Shown here: in pieces, positions 43,710 to 52,600 of the stretch
How positions within the stretch are numbered: position 1 is the first letter of the stretch
Layout: each line of letters starts with the position of its first letter
Source of the DNA: Hymenobacter swuensis DY53
Lineage (GTDB): Bacteria; Bacteroidota; Bacteroidia; Cytophagales; Hymenobacteraceae
Direction: 5' to 3'
DNA: 64,000 bases
NCBI RefSeq assembly: GCF_000576555.1
Contig: NZ_CP007145.1
Span: 868,001 to 932,000 of the forward strand
Notes under the pieces: model-generated
The model's database searches: none
Told to the model about the DNA's origin: nothing
The model's input: only the letters and a program-made list of their open reading frames with translations
Position numbers and translations under genes: made by a program

Positions 43710-45020
43710 ATGTTGCGCACCAAGTGGAACATTGATGACATAGAAGAAACGCGCCAACACCTCAACCAGCTCCAGCAGCAGGCCGAGGACTACGTGGGCG
43801 TGAAAAAGCTGGGTAGCGCCTTTGTGCAGGCAGTGGTGGCCGCCGTGAAGGCCCGCCTGCCTCAGAAGGCCGCCGCTCCATCATCGGCTTCCAATCCTTC
43901 GGCCGATTTCTTTGCGCGCAACCCCGGCTTCAAGCCCTACCAGATTCAGCTCAACGCGCCGATGGATGGCCGGAAACGGCCGAAGATCCTGCACGTTATT
44001 CCGTATTTCGTAACCGGCGGCTCCCAGCAGCTTGTTGTTGACTTGATTGAAGGCCTGAGCGACGAGTATGAGCACGAGGTAGCTCTGTCGGCCATTCACG
44101 CGGAGCAGGGCTATGTGGGCGTAAAAGTTCACGACTGTTCGGGAATGCGTGATCCGGCCGCCTTTACGGCCCTGCTTCAGCAGGTGCAGCCCGCGCTGGT
44201 GCACGTGCACTACTACGGCCGCTGGCCCTACGCCTTTTGGTACTGGTACCACGTCATATTCCAGGGCGCATTCGCCTATGGCTGCCCGGTGATTGAGAAC
44301 TGCAACATCCCGTACATGCCTTACTATCACCGCCAGATTGCGCGGTACGTGTACGTGAGTCAGTATGCACAGGACACCTACGGCATCCGCAGCATGCCCA
44401 ACCAGGTAATTCACCCAGGCTCCAACTTCTCGTTCTTCGAGCGCAACGGCGTGGCCCCCGACCCCGACACCATCGGGATGGTGTACCGGCTGGACAACGA
44501 CAAACTCAATGAACGCGCCATTGAGCCGTTTATCCGGGCGGTGCAGAAGCGGCCCCGCACCAAAGTGCTGATTGTGGGCGGCGGGCAGTTTCTGGAGCTG
44601 TTCCAGCAAAAGGTAGCCGCCGCCGGGGTGGAAAGTCAGTTCACATTCACCGGCTACGTGGCCTACGAAAAGCTGGCCGACCTCTACCGGCAGATGGCGG
44701 TGTTCGTGGCTCCGGTATTCAGCGAGAGTTTCGGTCAAGTCACGCCGTTCGCCATGAATATGGGTATTGCAGTGGCCGCCTACAACATGGGTGCCCTGGA
44801 AGAAATCCTCGACAACCCCACGGTGCTGGCTCCCGGCGACGACGCAGAAGCCCTGTCCGATATCATTGTGGACCTGCTCAATGACCCGGTGCGCCGCGCC
44901 GAGGTAGGGGCCCACAACCGCCAGCGTGCCCTCGATTTGTTCACGGTGCAAACCATGAATGCGAGCTACCGGGCTGTGTACCATTCGTTGGTGCCGGTAG
45001 TCGGCGCGCCCGCTCACTAA
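43710..45020 (+). CDS. Family 4 glycosyltransferase with N-terminal helical extension
   Basis: The GT-B core starts near residue 90 (ILHVIPYFVTGGSQQLVVD) after a charged helical extension (residues 1-60) and a Pro/Ser linker. The C-terminal donor domain has KVLIVGGGQFLELF, then FSESFGQVTPFAMNMG in the place of the EX7E motif. Total 436 aa. Donor and acceptor sugar are unknown. It is the first of several glycosyltransferases packed in the same direction; the next begins 27 bp downstream. Confidence 0.88.
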   Translation: MLRTKWNIDDIEETRQHLNQLQQQAEDYVGVKKLGSAFVQAVVAAVKARLPQKAAAPSSASNPSADFFARNPGFKPYQIQLNAPMDGRKRPKILHVIPYFVTGGSQQLVVDLIEGLSDEYEHEVALSAIHAEQGYVGVKVHDCSGMRDPAAFTALLQQVQPALVHVHYYGRWPYAFWYWYHVIFQGAFAYGCPVIENCNIPYMPYYHRQIARYVYVSQYAQDTYGIRSMPNQVIHPGSNFSFFERNGVAPDPDTIGMVYRLDNDKLNERAIEPFIRAVQKRPRTKVLIVGGGQFLELFQQKVAAAGVESQFTFTGYVAYEKLADLYRQMAVFVAPVFSESFGQVTPFAMNMGIAVAAYNMGALEEILDNPTVLAPGDDAEALSDIIVDLLNDPVRRAEVGAHNRQRALDLFTVQTMNASYRAVYHSLVPVVGAPAH

Positions 45021-45047
45021 TCTTAACTCCCCGACTTTTCCGCGCTT

Positions 45048-46214
45048 ATGGCCCGAATACTGTGCGTCCTGCATGAGGCATCCCGAACGGGAGCCCCCTT
45101 CACTCAACTGCACCTGATGCGCTGGCTCCGGCAGCATTCCGGCCACGAGCTGATGCTGGTGCTGCTACGGGGGGGGGCGCTGGAGCCGGAATTCGCACAG
45201 GTTTCCCAGGTAGAGGTAATTACGCCTACGTACGTGCCCGGCCGCAGCCTGGCGGCCCGCGCCTTTTCACGCTTGGGTCAGGTAGTAGCGTCGAATGAAA
45301 AACGGGTGCTGAAGGCCGCGCAGCAGTTTGCTCCCGATGTTATTTATGCCAATACGGCCGTGGTAGTGGAGTTTGCCGCGCAGCTCAAGCGCCTGTTGCG
45401 GGTGCCGCTCATCAGCAACCTGCACGAGCTGGAAACCACCTTCTATTACCATTCCAAGGCCGAATTTGCCAACTCGGCGGCGCAGGTTGATGCCTTCGTG
45501 ATGGGCTCAGAGGCGGTGCGGCAGTATTATCTACAGGAATTCGGCGTTGCGCCGGAACGCGCCCACCGCATCTACGACTTCACCGGTCCGGTGCCCACAG
45601 CCGCCCCGGTTCTGCGCGACATCCGGGCAGAGTTAGGGTTGGCACCCGGTACCCGTCTGGTAGGTGGCATGGCCTCGTTGGGTTGGCGTAAGGGGCCTGA
45701 TCTGTTCGTGGACGTTGCCCGCCGGATTGCGGCCCAGACGGAGGACGTGCATTGCCTGTGGGTAGGAGGGAACACGCTGTCGGGCACGTACCAGGAGTTG
45801 CGGCGCGACGTGCGCCTGCTGGGCTTGGAGCACCGCGTGACCCTGGCCGGTGAGCAGGCTGATATTGCCAGCTACTACGCCGCCTTCGACGTGTTCCTGC
45901 TTACCTCCCGCGAAGACCCGTTTCCGCTGGTGTGCCTGGAAGCGGCCCTCTCCGAAACCCCCGTGCTGTGCTTCGCCAATTCCGGCGGCATGCCCGAGTT
46001 TGTGCGGGACGATGCCGGCGTGGTAGTGCCTTATCTGGATACAGCCGCCATGGCCCAGCAGGCTCTGAACCTGCTGAATGATGAAAGCCGCCGCCGCCAG
46101 CTGGGCTACACGGCCCAGCAGCGCGTGCTTAGCTCCCACACCATTGATGCCGTGGGACCGGCCATTCTTCAACTCATCGAAGCTACCATTGCCACCCGCC
46201 CGGTGGGCGCTTAA
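45048..46214 (+). CDS. Family 4 glycosyltransferase with G9 tract
   Basis: A 388-aa GT-B enzyme: ILCVLHEASRTGAPF at the N-terminus, GGMASLGWRKGPDLFVDVA at the start of the donor domain, and LTSREDPFPLVCLEAALSE at the EX7E region. Nine consecutive G at 45169-45177 encode Arg-Gly-Gly-Ala near residues 41-44. Loss or gain of one G would truncate the protein early, so this may be a phase-variable gene; in this sequence it is in frame. The next glycosyltransferase follows by 6 bp. Confidence 0.88.
   Translation: MARILCVLHEASRTGAPFTQLHLMRWLRQHSGHELMLVLLRGGALEPEFAQVSQVEVITPTYVPGRSLAARAFSRLGQVVASNEKRVLKAAQQFAPDVIYANTAVVVEFAAQLKRLLRVPLISNLHELETTFYYHSKAEFANSAAQVDAFVMGSEAVRQYYLQEFGVAPERAHRIYDFTGPVPTAAPVLRDIRAELGLAPGTRLVGGMASLGWRKGPDLFVDVARRIAAQTEDVHCLWVGGNTLSGTYQELRRDVRLLGLEHRVTLAGEQADIASYYAAFDVFLLTSREDPFPLVCLEAALSETPVLCFANSGGMPEFVRDDAGVVVPYLDTAAMAQQALNLLNDESRRRQLGYTAQQRVLSSHTIDAVGPAILQLIEATIATRPVGA
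45169..45177 (+). repeat. G9 homopolymer in a glycosyltransferase gene
   Basis: Nine G in a row about 120 bp after the start codon of the GT4 gene. This is the longest G run I noticed in the window (one G8 in the FAD oxidase gene). Confidence 0.9.
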
Positions 46215-46220
46215 TTGCCT

Positions 46221-47204
46221 ATGTCTGTTTCGTCGCCCACGGTTTCTGTCATCATTCCCAATTACAATCACGCCCGCTACCTGCCCGAACGGCTGGATAG
46301 CGTGCTAAACCAGACGTACCGGCAGCTGGAAGTGATTCTGCTGGACGACTGCTCTACGGATGAGAGCCGTTCGATTCTGGAAGAATACGCGCGGCAGGAT
46401 TCCCGCATCCGGCTGGTGTTCAATGAGCAGAACAGTGGCAGCACGTTTCGGCAGTGGAACAAGGGCCTGGGGCTGGCCACGGGCGAGTACGTCTGGATTG
46501 CAGAAAGCGACGATGCCGCCGAACTGACGCTGGTGGAGCAACTGCTGGGCCAGCTGGAAACTCACCCCGATGCCGGTCTGGCCTACTGTCAGTCCTGTTA
46601 CATTGATGCCGAAAGCAAGCGGGCCGGTGTGGCCTTGCTGTTTGAGGACGGCTTGGGTAGCGCCGACTACTACCGCCCCGGTCCTGAGCTGGTACGCCGG
46701 TATATGCCCATCACCAACATCGTTCCGAACGCCAGTGCCGTGCTGCTGCGCCGCAGCACTGTAACGTCCGTAGGGCCGGCCCCAGAGGATATGCGTCTGG
46801 CCGGCGACTGGCTCTACTGGATCCGATTCATGTTGCAGACCAACGTCTGCTACCTTGCTGCCCCACTGAATTACTTCCGCTCCCACGGCCAGAACGTGCG
46901 CTCCCATACCTTGGCGGAAGGCCGGAACCTGATAGAAATGGCCCGCGTGCTGGGCTACGTGCGAGCCCAGGTGGAACTGACGCCGGTCGTGTACCGGCAG
47001 GCGCTGCACATGCTGGTGGAGCGGTGGTTTCACACCTTTATTTATTCGCCGCTTACCTGGCGCGGGCATCAGGCCTTTATGCACGAAATGCAGCGTACGG
47101 AACCCGGCTTTCCCCGTATCTTTGCGGGTCTGGTACTGGCCCGGCTTGCACAAAACCGGTTCAGCGGCCTGAAAATGCTCGTGGCTGATAAGCTGCTGGG
47201 GTAG
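46221..47204 (+). CDS. Family 2 glycosyltransferase
   Basis: A 327-aa GT-A enzyme with VSVIIPNYNHARYLPERLDS, LLDDCSTDESR and the metal-binding VWIAESDDAAEL. The C-terminal third is helical without clear membrane helices. A TTG two codons upstream (46215) is also in frame. It is closely packed behind the GT4 gene. Sugar specificity is unknown. Confidence 0.88.
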   Translation: MSVSSPTVSVIIPNYNHARYLPERLDSVLNQTYRQLEVILLDDCSTDESRSILEEYARQDSRIRLVFNEQNSGSTFRQWNKGLGLATGEYVWIAESDDAAELTLVEQLLGQLETHPDAGLAYCQSCYIDAESKRAGVALLFEDGLGSADYYRPGPELVRRYMPITNIVPNASAVLLRRSTVTSVGPAPEDMRLAGDWLYWIRFMLQTNVCYLAAPLNYFRSHGQNVRSHTLAEGRNLIEMARVLGYVRAQVELTPVVYRQALHMLVERWFHTFIYSPLTWRGHQAFMHEMQRTEPGFPRIFAGLVLARLAQNRFSGLKMLVADKLLG

Positions 47205-47263
47205 ATTCATTGATTTTCAGCTTCCGGCCCGTCCGGAAGGTTCATTGTCCAGAATAAGCGTTC

Positions 47264-48259
47264 ATGATGGGAGATTCTACTGCCGCGGCCAGTCCGGTTA
47301 CCTGCGTAATTGGCGGTAACGGCTTTATTGGGCGGGCGGTAGTGGCCGAACTGCTGGCCCGGGGGCGTCAAGTAATTGTGGTGGGTCGGGAAAACGGGCC
47401 GGTGAATCTACCGGCCGGAGTCCGCTACCTGGAAAACGCACCCGACGCCGGTATAAGCGTAGTACGCGAAGCCCTGCAGGCCGCCACCGAAGTGGTGGAC
47501 CTAGCTTATGCCACCAGTCCCGGCACCAGCTTCCAGGACCCCGTAAACGATATTCTGGTCAACGTGCCCGAAACCGTACGGCTGTTTGAGCTGGCCGCGT
47601 CCATGACCCATCTGCGCAAATTCGTGTGGATTTCTTCGGGCGGCACCGTGTATGGCCGTACCCCGGCCGTGCCCATTACCGAGAATCACCCGACGCTGCC
47701 GCTGTCCCCGTACGGCATCACCAAGCTGGCGCTGGAGAAATACGCGCACATGTACTTTGAAACCCGGCAGCTGCCCATCGTGTGCGTGCGGCCTGCCAAC
47801 GCGTACGGTGAAGGGCAGCGGCCCTATGGCGGGCAGGGCTTTGTGGCCACCGCCATTGCCTCTATTCTCGACGGCAAGTCCCTAACTTTATTCGGGGAGC
47901 AGGGCACCGTGCGCGACTACCTGCATGTAGCGGACATGGCTACCGGTATTGTAGCGGCGCTGGATGGCGGCCTGCCCGGCGAGGTGTATAATCTGGGCAG
48001 CGGCCAAGGCCTAACCAACCGACAGATTCTGGACTTGCTGGTTCCGCTGGCAGCAGCAGCGGGCCGGCCCATGCACCTGCTCCGGCAGCCCGTCCGCCCT
48101 TTTGATGTGCCCGCCAACATTCTGGACTGCAGTAAATTGCGTGTCACCACCGGCTGGCAGCCGCAAGTGAGCATTACGGCCGGACTAGCGCGCACCTGGG
48201 CTTGGATGGCCTCTGCCCAGCCTATCAATATGCCCTTGCAGGGCCAAGCGGCAGAGTAA
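47264..48259 (+). CDS. NAD-dependent sugar epimerase/dehydratase
   Basis: An extended short-chain dehydrogenase of 331 aa: TCVIGGNGFIGRAVV binds NAD(P), SSGGTVYG is the conserved Ser region, and YGITKLALEKY holds the catalytic Tyr and Lys. RPANAYGEGQRP follows. It resembles GalE and related UDP-sugar epimerases but the substrate is unknown. Its TAA overlaps the next ATG (TAATG), so the two are translationally coupled. Confidence 0.87.
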   Translation: MMGDSTAAASPVTCVIGGNGFIGRAVVAELLARGRQVIVVGRENGPVNLPAGVRYLENAPDAGISVVREALQAATEVVDLAYATSPGTSFQDPVNDILVNVPETVRLFELAASMTHLRKFVWISSGGTVYGRTPAVPITENHPTLPLSPYGITKLALEKYAHMYFETRQLPIVCVRPANAYGEGQRPYGGQGFVATAIASILDGKSLTLFGEQGTVRDYLHVADMATGIVAALDGGLPGEVYNLGSGQGLTNRQILDLLVPLAAAAGRPMHLLRQPVRPFDVPANILDCSKLRVTTGWQPQVSITAGLARTWAWMASAQPINMPLQGQAAE

Positions 48260-49473
48260 TGGCGAACCTTCCTGCTTTGCCCCGCATTGGTTTTCTCACC
48301 AGTACCGACCCCTTGAACCGCCGGTCCTGGTCGGGAGTACACTACTCCATCTTCCGGGCGGCCGAACGGGTGCTGGGGCCGGTAACGGCGCTGGGGCCAG
48401 TGCCCATGACCTGGCCAATCCGCATCGGCAATAAACTCAACCAACACCTGATTACGCCCCTCACCGGTAAGCGTTACCATCATGCCTGGAGCGTCGTGTT
48501 GTCGCGGCTGTATGCACGTCGGTTTGCCCGCCAGCTCCAGGCTCAACAGTTTGATTTGTTATTGGCTCCGGCTTCCTTCACGGAAATTGCTTATCTGAGC
48601 ACCACGGCCCCAATTGTCTACATCGAGGACTCCACGTTGCGGCAGCTGATCGACTTCTACCCCGGCCTGATGGGGCTGCTGAATGTATCGAAGCAGGAAC
48701 TGAACCACATTGAAAAGCGGGCCCTCGACGCAGCTTCGCTGGTTTGCTATTCCTCTGAGTGGGCCGCCCAGTCAGCTATTCAAGATTACGGTGCCGATCC
48801 GGCTAAAGTGGTAGTCATTCCGTTCGGAGCCAATTATCCGTCGCCGCCTGTGCGCGCGGAAGTGGCCGATAAGGTCCGTGGGGCCGAGTGCCGGCTGTTT
48901 CTGCTGGGCGGCGAGTGGGGCCGCAAGGGCGGGGCCATTGCCTACGATGCCATGGTGGCCCTCAACGAAATGGGTGTGCCCGCCACGCTGACGGTGGTAG
49001 GCTGCGCGCCCCCGGTCCATGAGGCGGCCCGATACCAGCACCCGGGCTTCACCACTATTCCGTACCTAAACATGGGCGAGCCGGCCGACTTAGCCCGGCT
49101 GGATATGCTCTTCCGGACGGCGGACTTTTTTATCCTGCCGTCCCGGGCCGAATGCGCGGCTATTGCTTTCGCGGATGCCAACTCTTTCGGGCTTCCCGTC
49201 GTAACGACCGACGTCGGCGGAATTGCCAGCTTTGTGGAGCAGGGCAAAACCGGGCTGATGCTGCCGCTGAGCGCTACCGGCCCGGATTTTGCGGCGGCTA
49301 TTCTGGCACTGTTCCAGGATGAGGCCACCTATCAGCAGATGCGGGCCGCCGCCCGGCAGCGCTACGAAACTGTTTTAAACTGGGACCAATGGGCTACGCA
49401 ACTCCGCCGAGAGCTGGTAAACCGTAAGCTCTGGCCGCCGGTTGATACAGGGTTACCGCTTGCGCATTCCTGA
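48259..49473 (+). CDS. Family 4 glycosyltransferase
   Basis: A 404-aa GT-B enzyme: IGFLTSTDPLNRRSWSG at the N-terminus, YIEDSTLRQLIDFYPG in the acceptor domain, LFLLGGEWGRKGG at the donor domain start, and PSRAECAAIAFADANSFG at the EX7E position. The frame extends upstream into the epimerase gene; the ATG at 48259, overlapping its stop codon, is chosen. It ends 47 bp before the amino-sugar genes and just before their promoter. Confidence 0.87.
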   Translation: MANLPALPRIGFLTSTDPLNRRSWSGVHYSIFRAAERVLGPVTALGPVPMTWPIRIGNKLNQHLITPLTGKRYHHAWSVVLSRLYARRFARQLQAQQFDLLLAPASFTEIAYLSTTAPIVYIEDSTLRQLIDFYPGLMGLLNVSKQELNHIEKRALDAASLVCYSSEWAAQSAIQDYGADPAKVVVIPFGANYPSPPVRAEVADKVRGAECRLFLLGGEWGRKGGAIAYDAMVALNEMGVPATLTVVGCAPPVHEAARYQHPGFTTIPYLNMGEPADLARLDMLFRTADFFILPSRAECAAIAFADANSFGLPVVTTDVGGIASFVEQGKTGLMLPLSATGPDFAAAILALFQDEATYQQMRAAARQRYETVLNWDQWATQLRRELVNRKLWPPVDTGLPLAHS

Positions 49474-49491
49474 TTTGGCCGGACAATCCCG

Positions 49492-49499
49492 TACCTTTG
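49492..49499 (+). promoter_or_regulatory. -7 element of the dTDP-amino-sugar genes
   Basis: TACCTTTG, 21 bp before the transaminase ATG at 49521. A CTG sits at the expected -33 position 19 bp upstream. It would give an internal promoter for the fdt-like block with a leader of about 14 nt. Confidence 0.6.
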
Positions 49500-49520
49500 C
49501 CCTCCGATTTTTAACCGCCC

Positions 49521-50624
49521 ATGCAGATTCCCTTCCTCTCTTTCTCGTCCCAGCATCATCCCATCCGGGAAGAAGTGCTGGCTGCTATTGCTCGTGTCTA
49601 CGATAGCCAATGGTACGTACTGGGCCAGTCCGTAACCGATTTTGAAGCGGCGTATGCGGCTTTTAATCAGGTAGAAAACTGCATTGGCGTGGCCAACGGA
49701 CTGGATGCACTACATCTGTCCCTCATTGCACTCAACATTGGCCCCGGCGACGAAGTAATCGTGCCTTCCAATACCTACATTGCTACTTGGCTGGCAGTAT
49801 CGTTCGTGGGCGCTACGCCGGTGCCCGTAGAGCCAAACGCGGCTACCTACAACCTCGATCCGGCGCTGATTGAAGCCGCCATTACGCCCCGTACCAAAGC
49901 CATCATGCCGGTACACCTGTATGGGCAGGCCTGTGAGATGACGGCCATTATGGACATTGCGCGCCGCCATAACCTAGTGGTGGTGGAAGACAACGCCCAA
50001 GCCCAGGGTGCCACCGCCGATGGGGGCGTGACCGGCAGCTTCGGTAACGCCAACGGCACAAGCTTCTACCCCGGCAAAAACCTGGGTGCCCTCGGCGACG
50101 GTGGAGCCATTACTACCAACGACGCCGAAGTAGCCCAGCGTCTGCGCAGCTTGCGCAACTACGGCTCCCAGAAGAAATACTACAACGAAGTAATCGGCTA
50201 TAACTCTCGGCTCGATGAATTGCAGGCGGCCGTGCTATCGGTGAAGCTGCCATACTTGCCCGACTGGACTGCCCAGCGCCAGCAGGTAGCTGCCCGGTAC
50301 ACAGAATTGCTGGCCGGTGTCGAGGGGCTGCAACTGCCCATAGTTGCTGCCGGTAGTACCCACGTCTACCACCTCTACGTAGTACGCACGGCCCGCCGCG
50401 ACGCTTTGCAACAGCATTTGACGGCGCAGGGCATTGGTACGCTCATTCATTATCCGGTGCCGCCGCACCTGCAACAGGCGTATGCTCACCTGCAGATGAC
50501 AGCCGGCCAATACCCGATTGCGGAAGAACTGGCCGCTACCAGCCTCAGCCTGCCCATGTGGCCCGGCATGACGGAGGAGCACGTACTGGTAGTTGCCGAA
50601 GCAGTCCGGTCGTTTTTTAATTAG
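49521..50624 (+). CDS. fdtB: dTDP-3-amino-3,6-dideoxyhexose transaminase (DegT/DnrJ family)
   Basis: A PLP sugar transaminase of 367 aa. GLDALHLSL and EDNAQAQGA are PLP-site segments, and Lys186 in [16 protein letters not shown] forms the internal aldimine. [22 protein letters not shown] matches FdtB/QdtB/DesV-type enzymes that act on 3-keto sugars. The two next genes are FdtA/QdtA- and FdtC/QdtC-like, which fixes the pathway: dTDP-Fuc3NAc or dTDP-Qui3NAc. The symbol marks the family; the exact epimer is not determined. Confidence 0.85.
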   Translation: MQIPFLSFSSQHHPIREEVLAAIARVYDSQWYVLGQSVTDFEAAYAAFNQVENCIGVANGLDALHLSLIALNIGPGDEVIVPSNTYIATWLAVSFVGATPVPVEPNAATYNLDPALIEAAITPRTKAIMPVHLYGQACEMTAIMDIARRHNLVVVEDNAQAQGATADGGVTGSFGNANGTSFYPGKNLGALGDGGAITTNDAEVAQRLRSLRNYGSQKKYYNEVIGYNSRLDELQAAVLSVKLPYLPDWTAQRQQVAARYTELLAGVEGLQLPIVAAGSTHVYHLYVVRTARRDALQQHLTAQGIGTLIHYPVPPHLQQAYAHLQMTAGQYPIAEELAATSLSLPMWPGMTEEHVLVVAEAVRSFFN

Positions 50625-50627
50625 ATC

Positions 50628-51038
50628 ATGGTGCCTACTCCCCAATTATTTCCGCTTAAAAAGCTAGGCGATGATTCCATCGGCTTTCTCAGCATAGCAG
50701 AAAATAAGGCTTTACCCTTCCCTGTTAAGCGTGTCTACTGGACTTACCTGACGCCTACTACTATTGTCCGGGGCCATCACGCGCACTATGAGCTGGACCA
50801 GTTGATTTTTGCGGTGAGTGGTTCTATCCGCTTTGAGTTGGAGTGGCCCGGTGGCCATAAGGCTTCCGTAGAGTTGACGGACCCGAGCCAAGGGTTACTG
50901 GTACCTCGGTTGTGCTGGCACACGATGACCTTTACCGAAGGCGCAGTGCTGCTTAGCCTCGCCTCAGAAGAATACCAGGAAGCCGATTACATCCGTGACT
51001 ACGAGGTGTTCCGCGCATTGCCCCCTATCACTCAGTAA
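50628..51038 (+). CDS. fdtA: dTDP-4-keto-6-deoxyhexose 3,4-ketoisomerase (cupin)
   Basis: This 136-aa cupin moves the keto group of dTDP-4-keto-6-deoxyglucose from C4 to C3. RGHHAH at 48-53 holds the catalytic histidines, LIFAVSGSIRFEL the beta strands, and VPRLCWHTM and ASEEYQEADYIRDYEVF are family signatures. FdtA (to Fuc3N) and QdtA (to Qui3N) differ in stereochemistry at C4, and this cannot be decided here. It follows the transaminase by 3 bp. GC falls to about 45-50% from here to about 52300. Confidence 0.88.
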   Translation: MVPTPQLFPLKKLGDDSIGFLSIAENKALPFPVKRVYWTYLTPTTIVRGHHAHYELDQLIFAVSGSIRFELEWPGGHKASVELTDPSQGLLVPRLCWHTMTFTEGAVLLSLASEEYQEADYIRDYEVFRALPPITQ

Positions 51039-51047
51039 GCCTTTCCT

Positions 51048-51632
51048 ATGGCCGATAAAACGCCTTATTACATTCATCCCAGCTCTATAGTCGATACCAA
51101 AGACATTGGCTCCGGAACTACTATCTGGGCGTTTGTGCACGTACTAGATGGAGTTCGGATTGGCGCAGACTGCAATATCTGCGACCATTGCTTCATTGAA
51201 AACGGGGTGGTAATCGGCTCCAACGTGACGCTTAAATGCGGCGTCTACCTCTGGACTGGTATTACAACCGAAGACAATGTATTCATTGGTCCTAACGTGG
51301 TGTTCACCAATGATGTACGGCCGCGTAGTAAAAACAAGGACTTTGTCTTGGCTAAAACCGTTCTCAAATATGGCTGCTCTTTGGGTGCCAATTCCACTAT
51401 TCTGGCGGGCGTCACGGTGGGGCGCTACGCGCTTACCGGCATTGCCTCGGCGGTTACGCGGGACGTGAAAGATTATGCTTTGGTGTACGGTAACCCCGCC
51501 CGGCAACATGGCTGGATCGATGAGCAGGGGCAGAAACTAGTGGCGGCCGAGGAGTCCGGCTATTGGGTGTCGCCGGCTACGGGCCGGCGCTATCGTGAAG
51601 CTGCGCATGGCCTAGTTCCAGAAAGTCTGTAA
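51048..51632 (+). CDS. fdtC: dTDP-3-amino-3,6-dideoxyhexose N-acetyltransferase (beta-helix)
   Basis: A 194-aa left-handed beta-helix enzyme: GSGTTIWAFVHVLDGVRIG, ICDHCFIENGVVIG and FIGPNVVFTNDVRPRSKN carry the His and Asn that are typical of WlbB/FdtC/QdtC-type amino-sugar N-acetyltransferases. It should finish the pathway by acetylating the 3-amino group with acetyl-CoA. It lies 9 bp after the ketoisomerase and directly abuts the following glycosyltransferase, which may use the product. Confidence 0.85.
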   Translation: MADKTPYYIHPSSIVDTKDIGSGTTIWAFVHVLDGVRIGADCNICDHCFIENGVVIGSNVTLKCGVYLWTGITTEDNVFIGPNVVFTNDVRPRSKNKDFVLAKTVLKYGCSLGANSTILAGVTVGRYALTGIASAVTRDVKDYALVYGNPARQHGWIDEQGQKLVAAEESGYWVSPATGRRYREAAHGLVPESL

Positions 51633-52562
51633 ATGATGAATTATCCCGTTGTCAGTATTGGTATTGGCTCTTATAACAACGCACGCTATTTAGTAACGTT
51701 ACTGGATAGCGTACAGGCGCAAACCTATCCGGCAATTGAGCTGATTGTGGTGGATGATTGCTCTACTGATGATTCTGCTGAAGTAATAGAAAACTGGATC
51801 AAGCAAACCGGCTATCCGGTCATCTTCGTTCAGCACGAAAAAAACCAGGGCGTAGTCCGCACATTCAGCGACTGCACCCAATTAGCAAACGGGCAATACG
51901 TTTCGCTGGTGGGTTCCGATGATGTGCTTGATCCGGACCTTATTGCGCAGACGGTTGCGGAATTTGACCGCCGGGGCCCAAAATGCGGCGCTGTATACGC
52001 TGATTGCCGCTTGATTGATGCTACCGGTCAGGAAATAGCACCTAGCTTCCTGCGCTACTTTAATCCGACTTATGCTGATTCGCCACCCGAAGGCAATCTG
52101 ATCGTGCCATTGCTACGGGGGCTGTATCTGCCTACGCTTACCACCACTGTGCGGCGGGAGGCATTAGAAGCGGTGGGGCCGCATGATGAGACGCTGTTTT
52201 CAGAGGACTTGGATATGTGGTTGCGCATTTCCCGCTCCTTTGATTTTGCTTACCTGCCGGCGGTACTGGGAGCGTATCGGGTACATGACCGTTCGGCTAT
52301 TCATACTAACAAACTAGCCCTCAACGAAACTTATTTCCGGATCTACCGGAAAGGCTATTTTGAAGGTCCGGAAGAGTGGGCCGCTGCCCGGCACAGCTTG
52401 GCGGATCATGCCGAGCATTACTACGCCAGCCAGGGGCCGGAAGCCCCAGCCCGCCTGTGGTTTGCCTTCCAAGAAACCCGCCTGCCCAAAACGGCACTAT
52501 TCTGGCTGATGGCGCGGCTTGGCGTAAAATACACGGCCCTGCGCCGCGCAACGGGCCGTTGA
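51633..52562 (+). CDS. Family 2 glycosyltransferase
   Basis: A 309-aa GT-A enzyme with VSIGIGSYNNARYLVT, VVDDCSTDDSAE and SLVGSDDVLDPDL. Its start codon follows the preceding stop without a gap, so it is probably translated with the fdt-like genes and may transfer the 3-acetamido sugar. Two adjacent ATGs offer alternative starts. The GC content is lower in its first two thirds (about 45%) than in later genes. Confidence 0.87.
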   Translation: MMNYPVVSIGIGSYNNARYLVTLLDSVQAQTYPAIELIVVDDCSTDDSAEVIENWIKQTGYPVIFVQHEKNQGVVRTFSDCTQLANGQYVSLVGSDDVLDPDLIAQTVAEFDRRGPKCGAVYADCRLIDATGQEIAPSFLRYFNPTYADSPPEGNLIVPLLRGLYLPTLTTTVRREALEAVGPHDETLFSEDLDMWLRISRSFDFAYLPAVLGAYRVHDRSAIHTNKLALNETYFRIYRKGYFEGPEEWAAARHSLADHAEHYYASQGPEAPARLWFAFQETRLPKTALFWLMARLGVKYTALRRATGR

Positions 52563-52600
52563 GGTCCGGTTGGGCTTCTGATTGTTACCAGTAGTTTTTC

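Noticed and set aside
43881..45146. Long open frame (421 codons) antisense to the GT4 gene
   Set aside because: High GC leaves few stops on the opposite strand; its translation is rich in His, Gln and Val without family motifs, while the plus strand encodes a clear glycosyltransferase.
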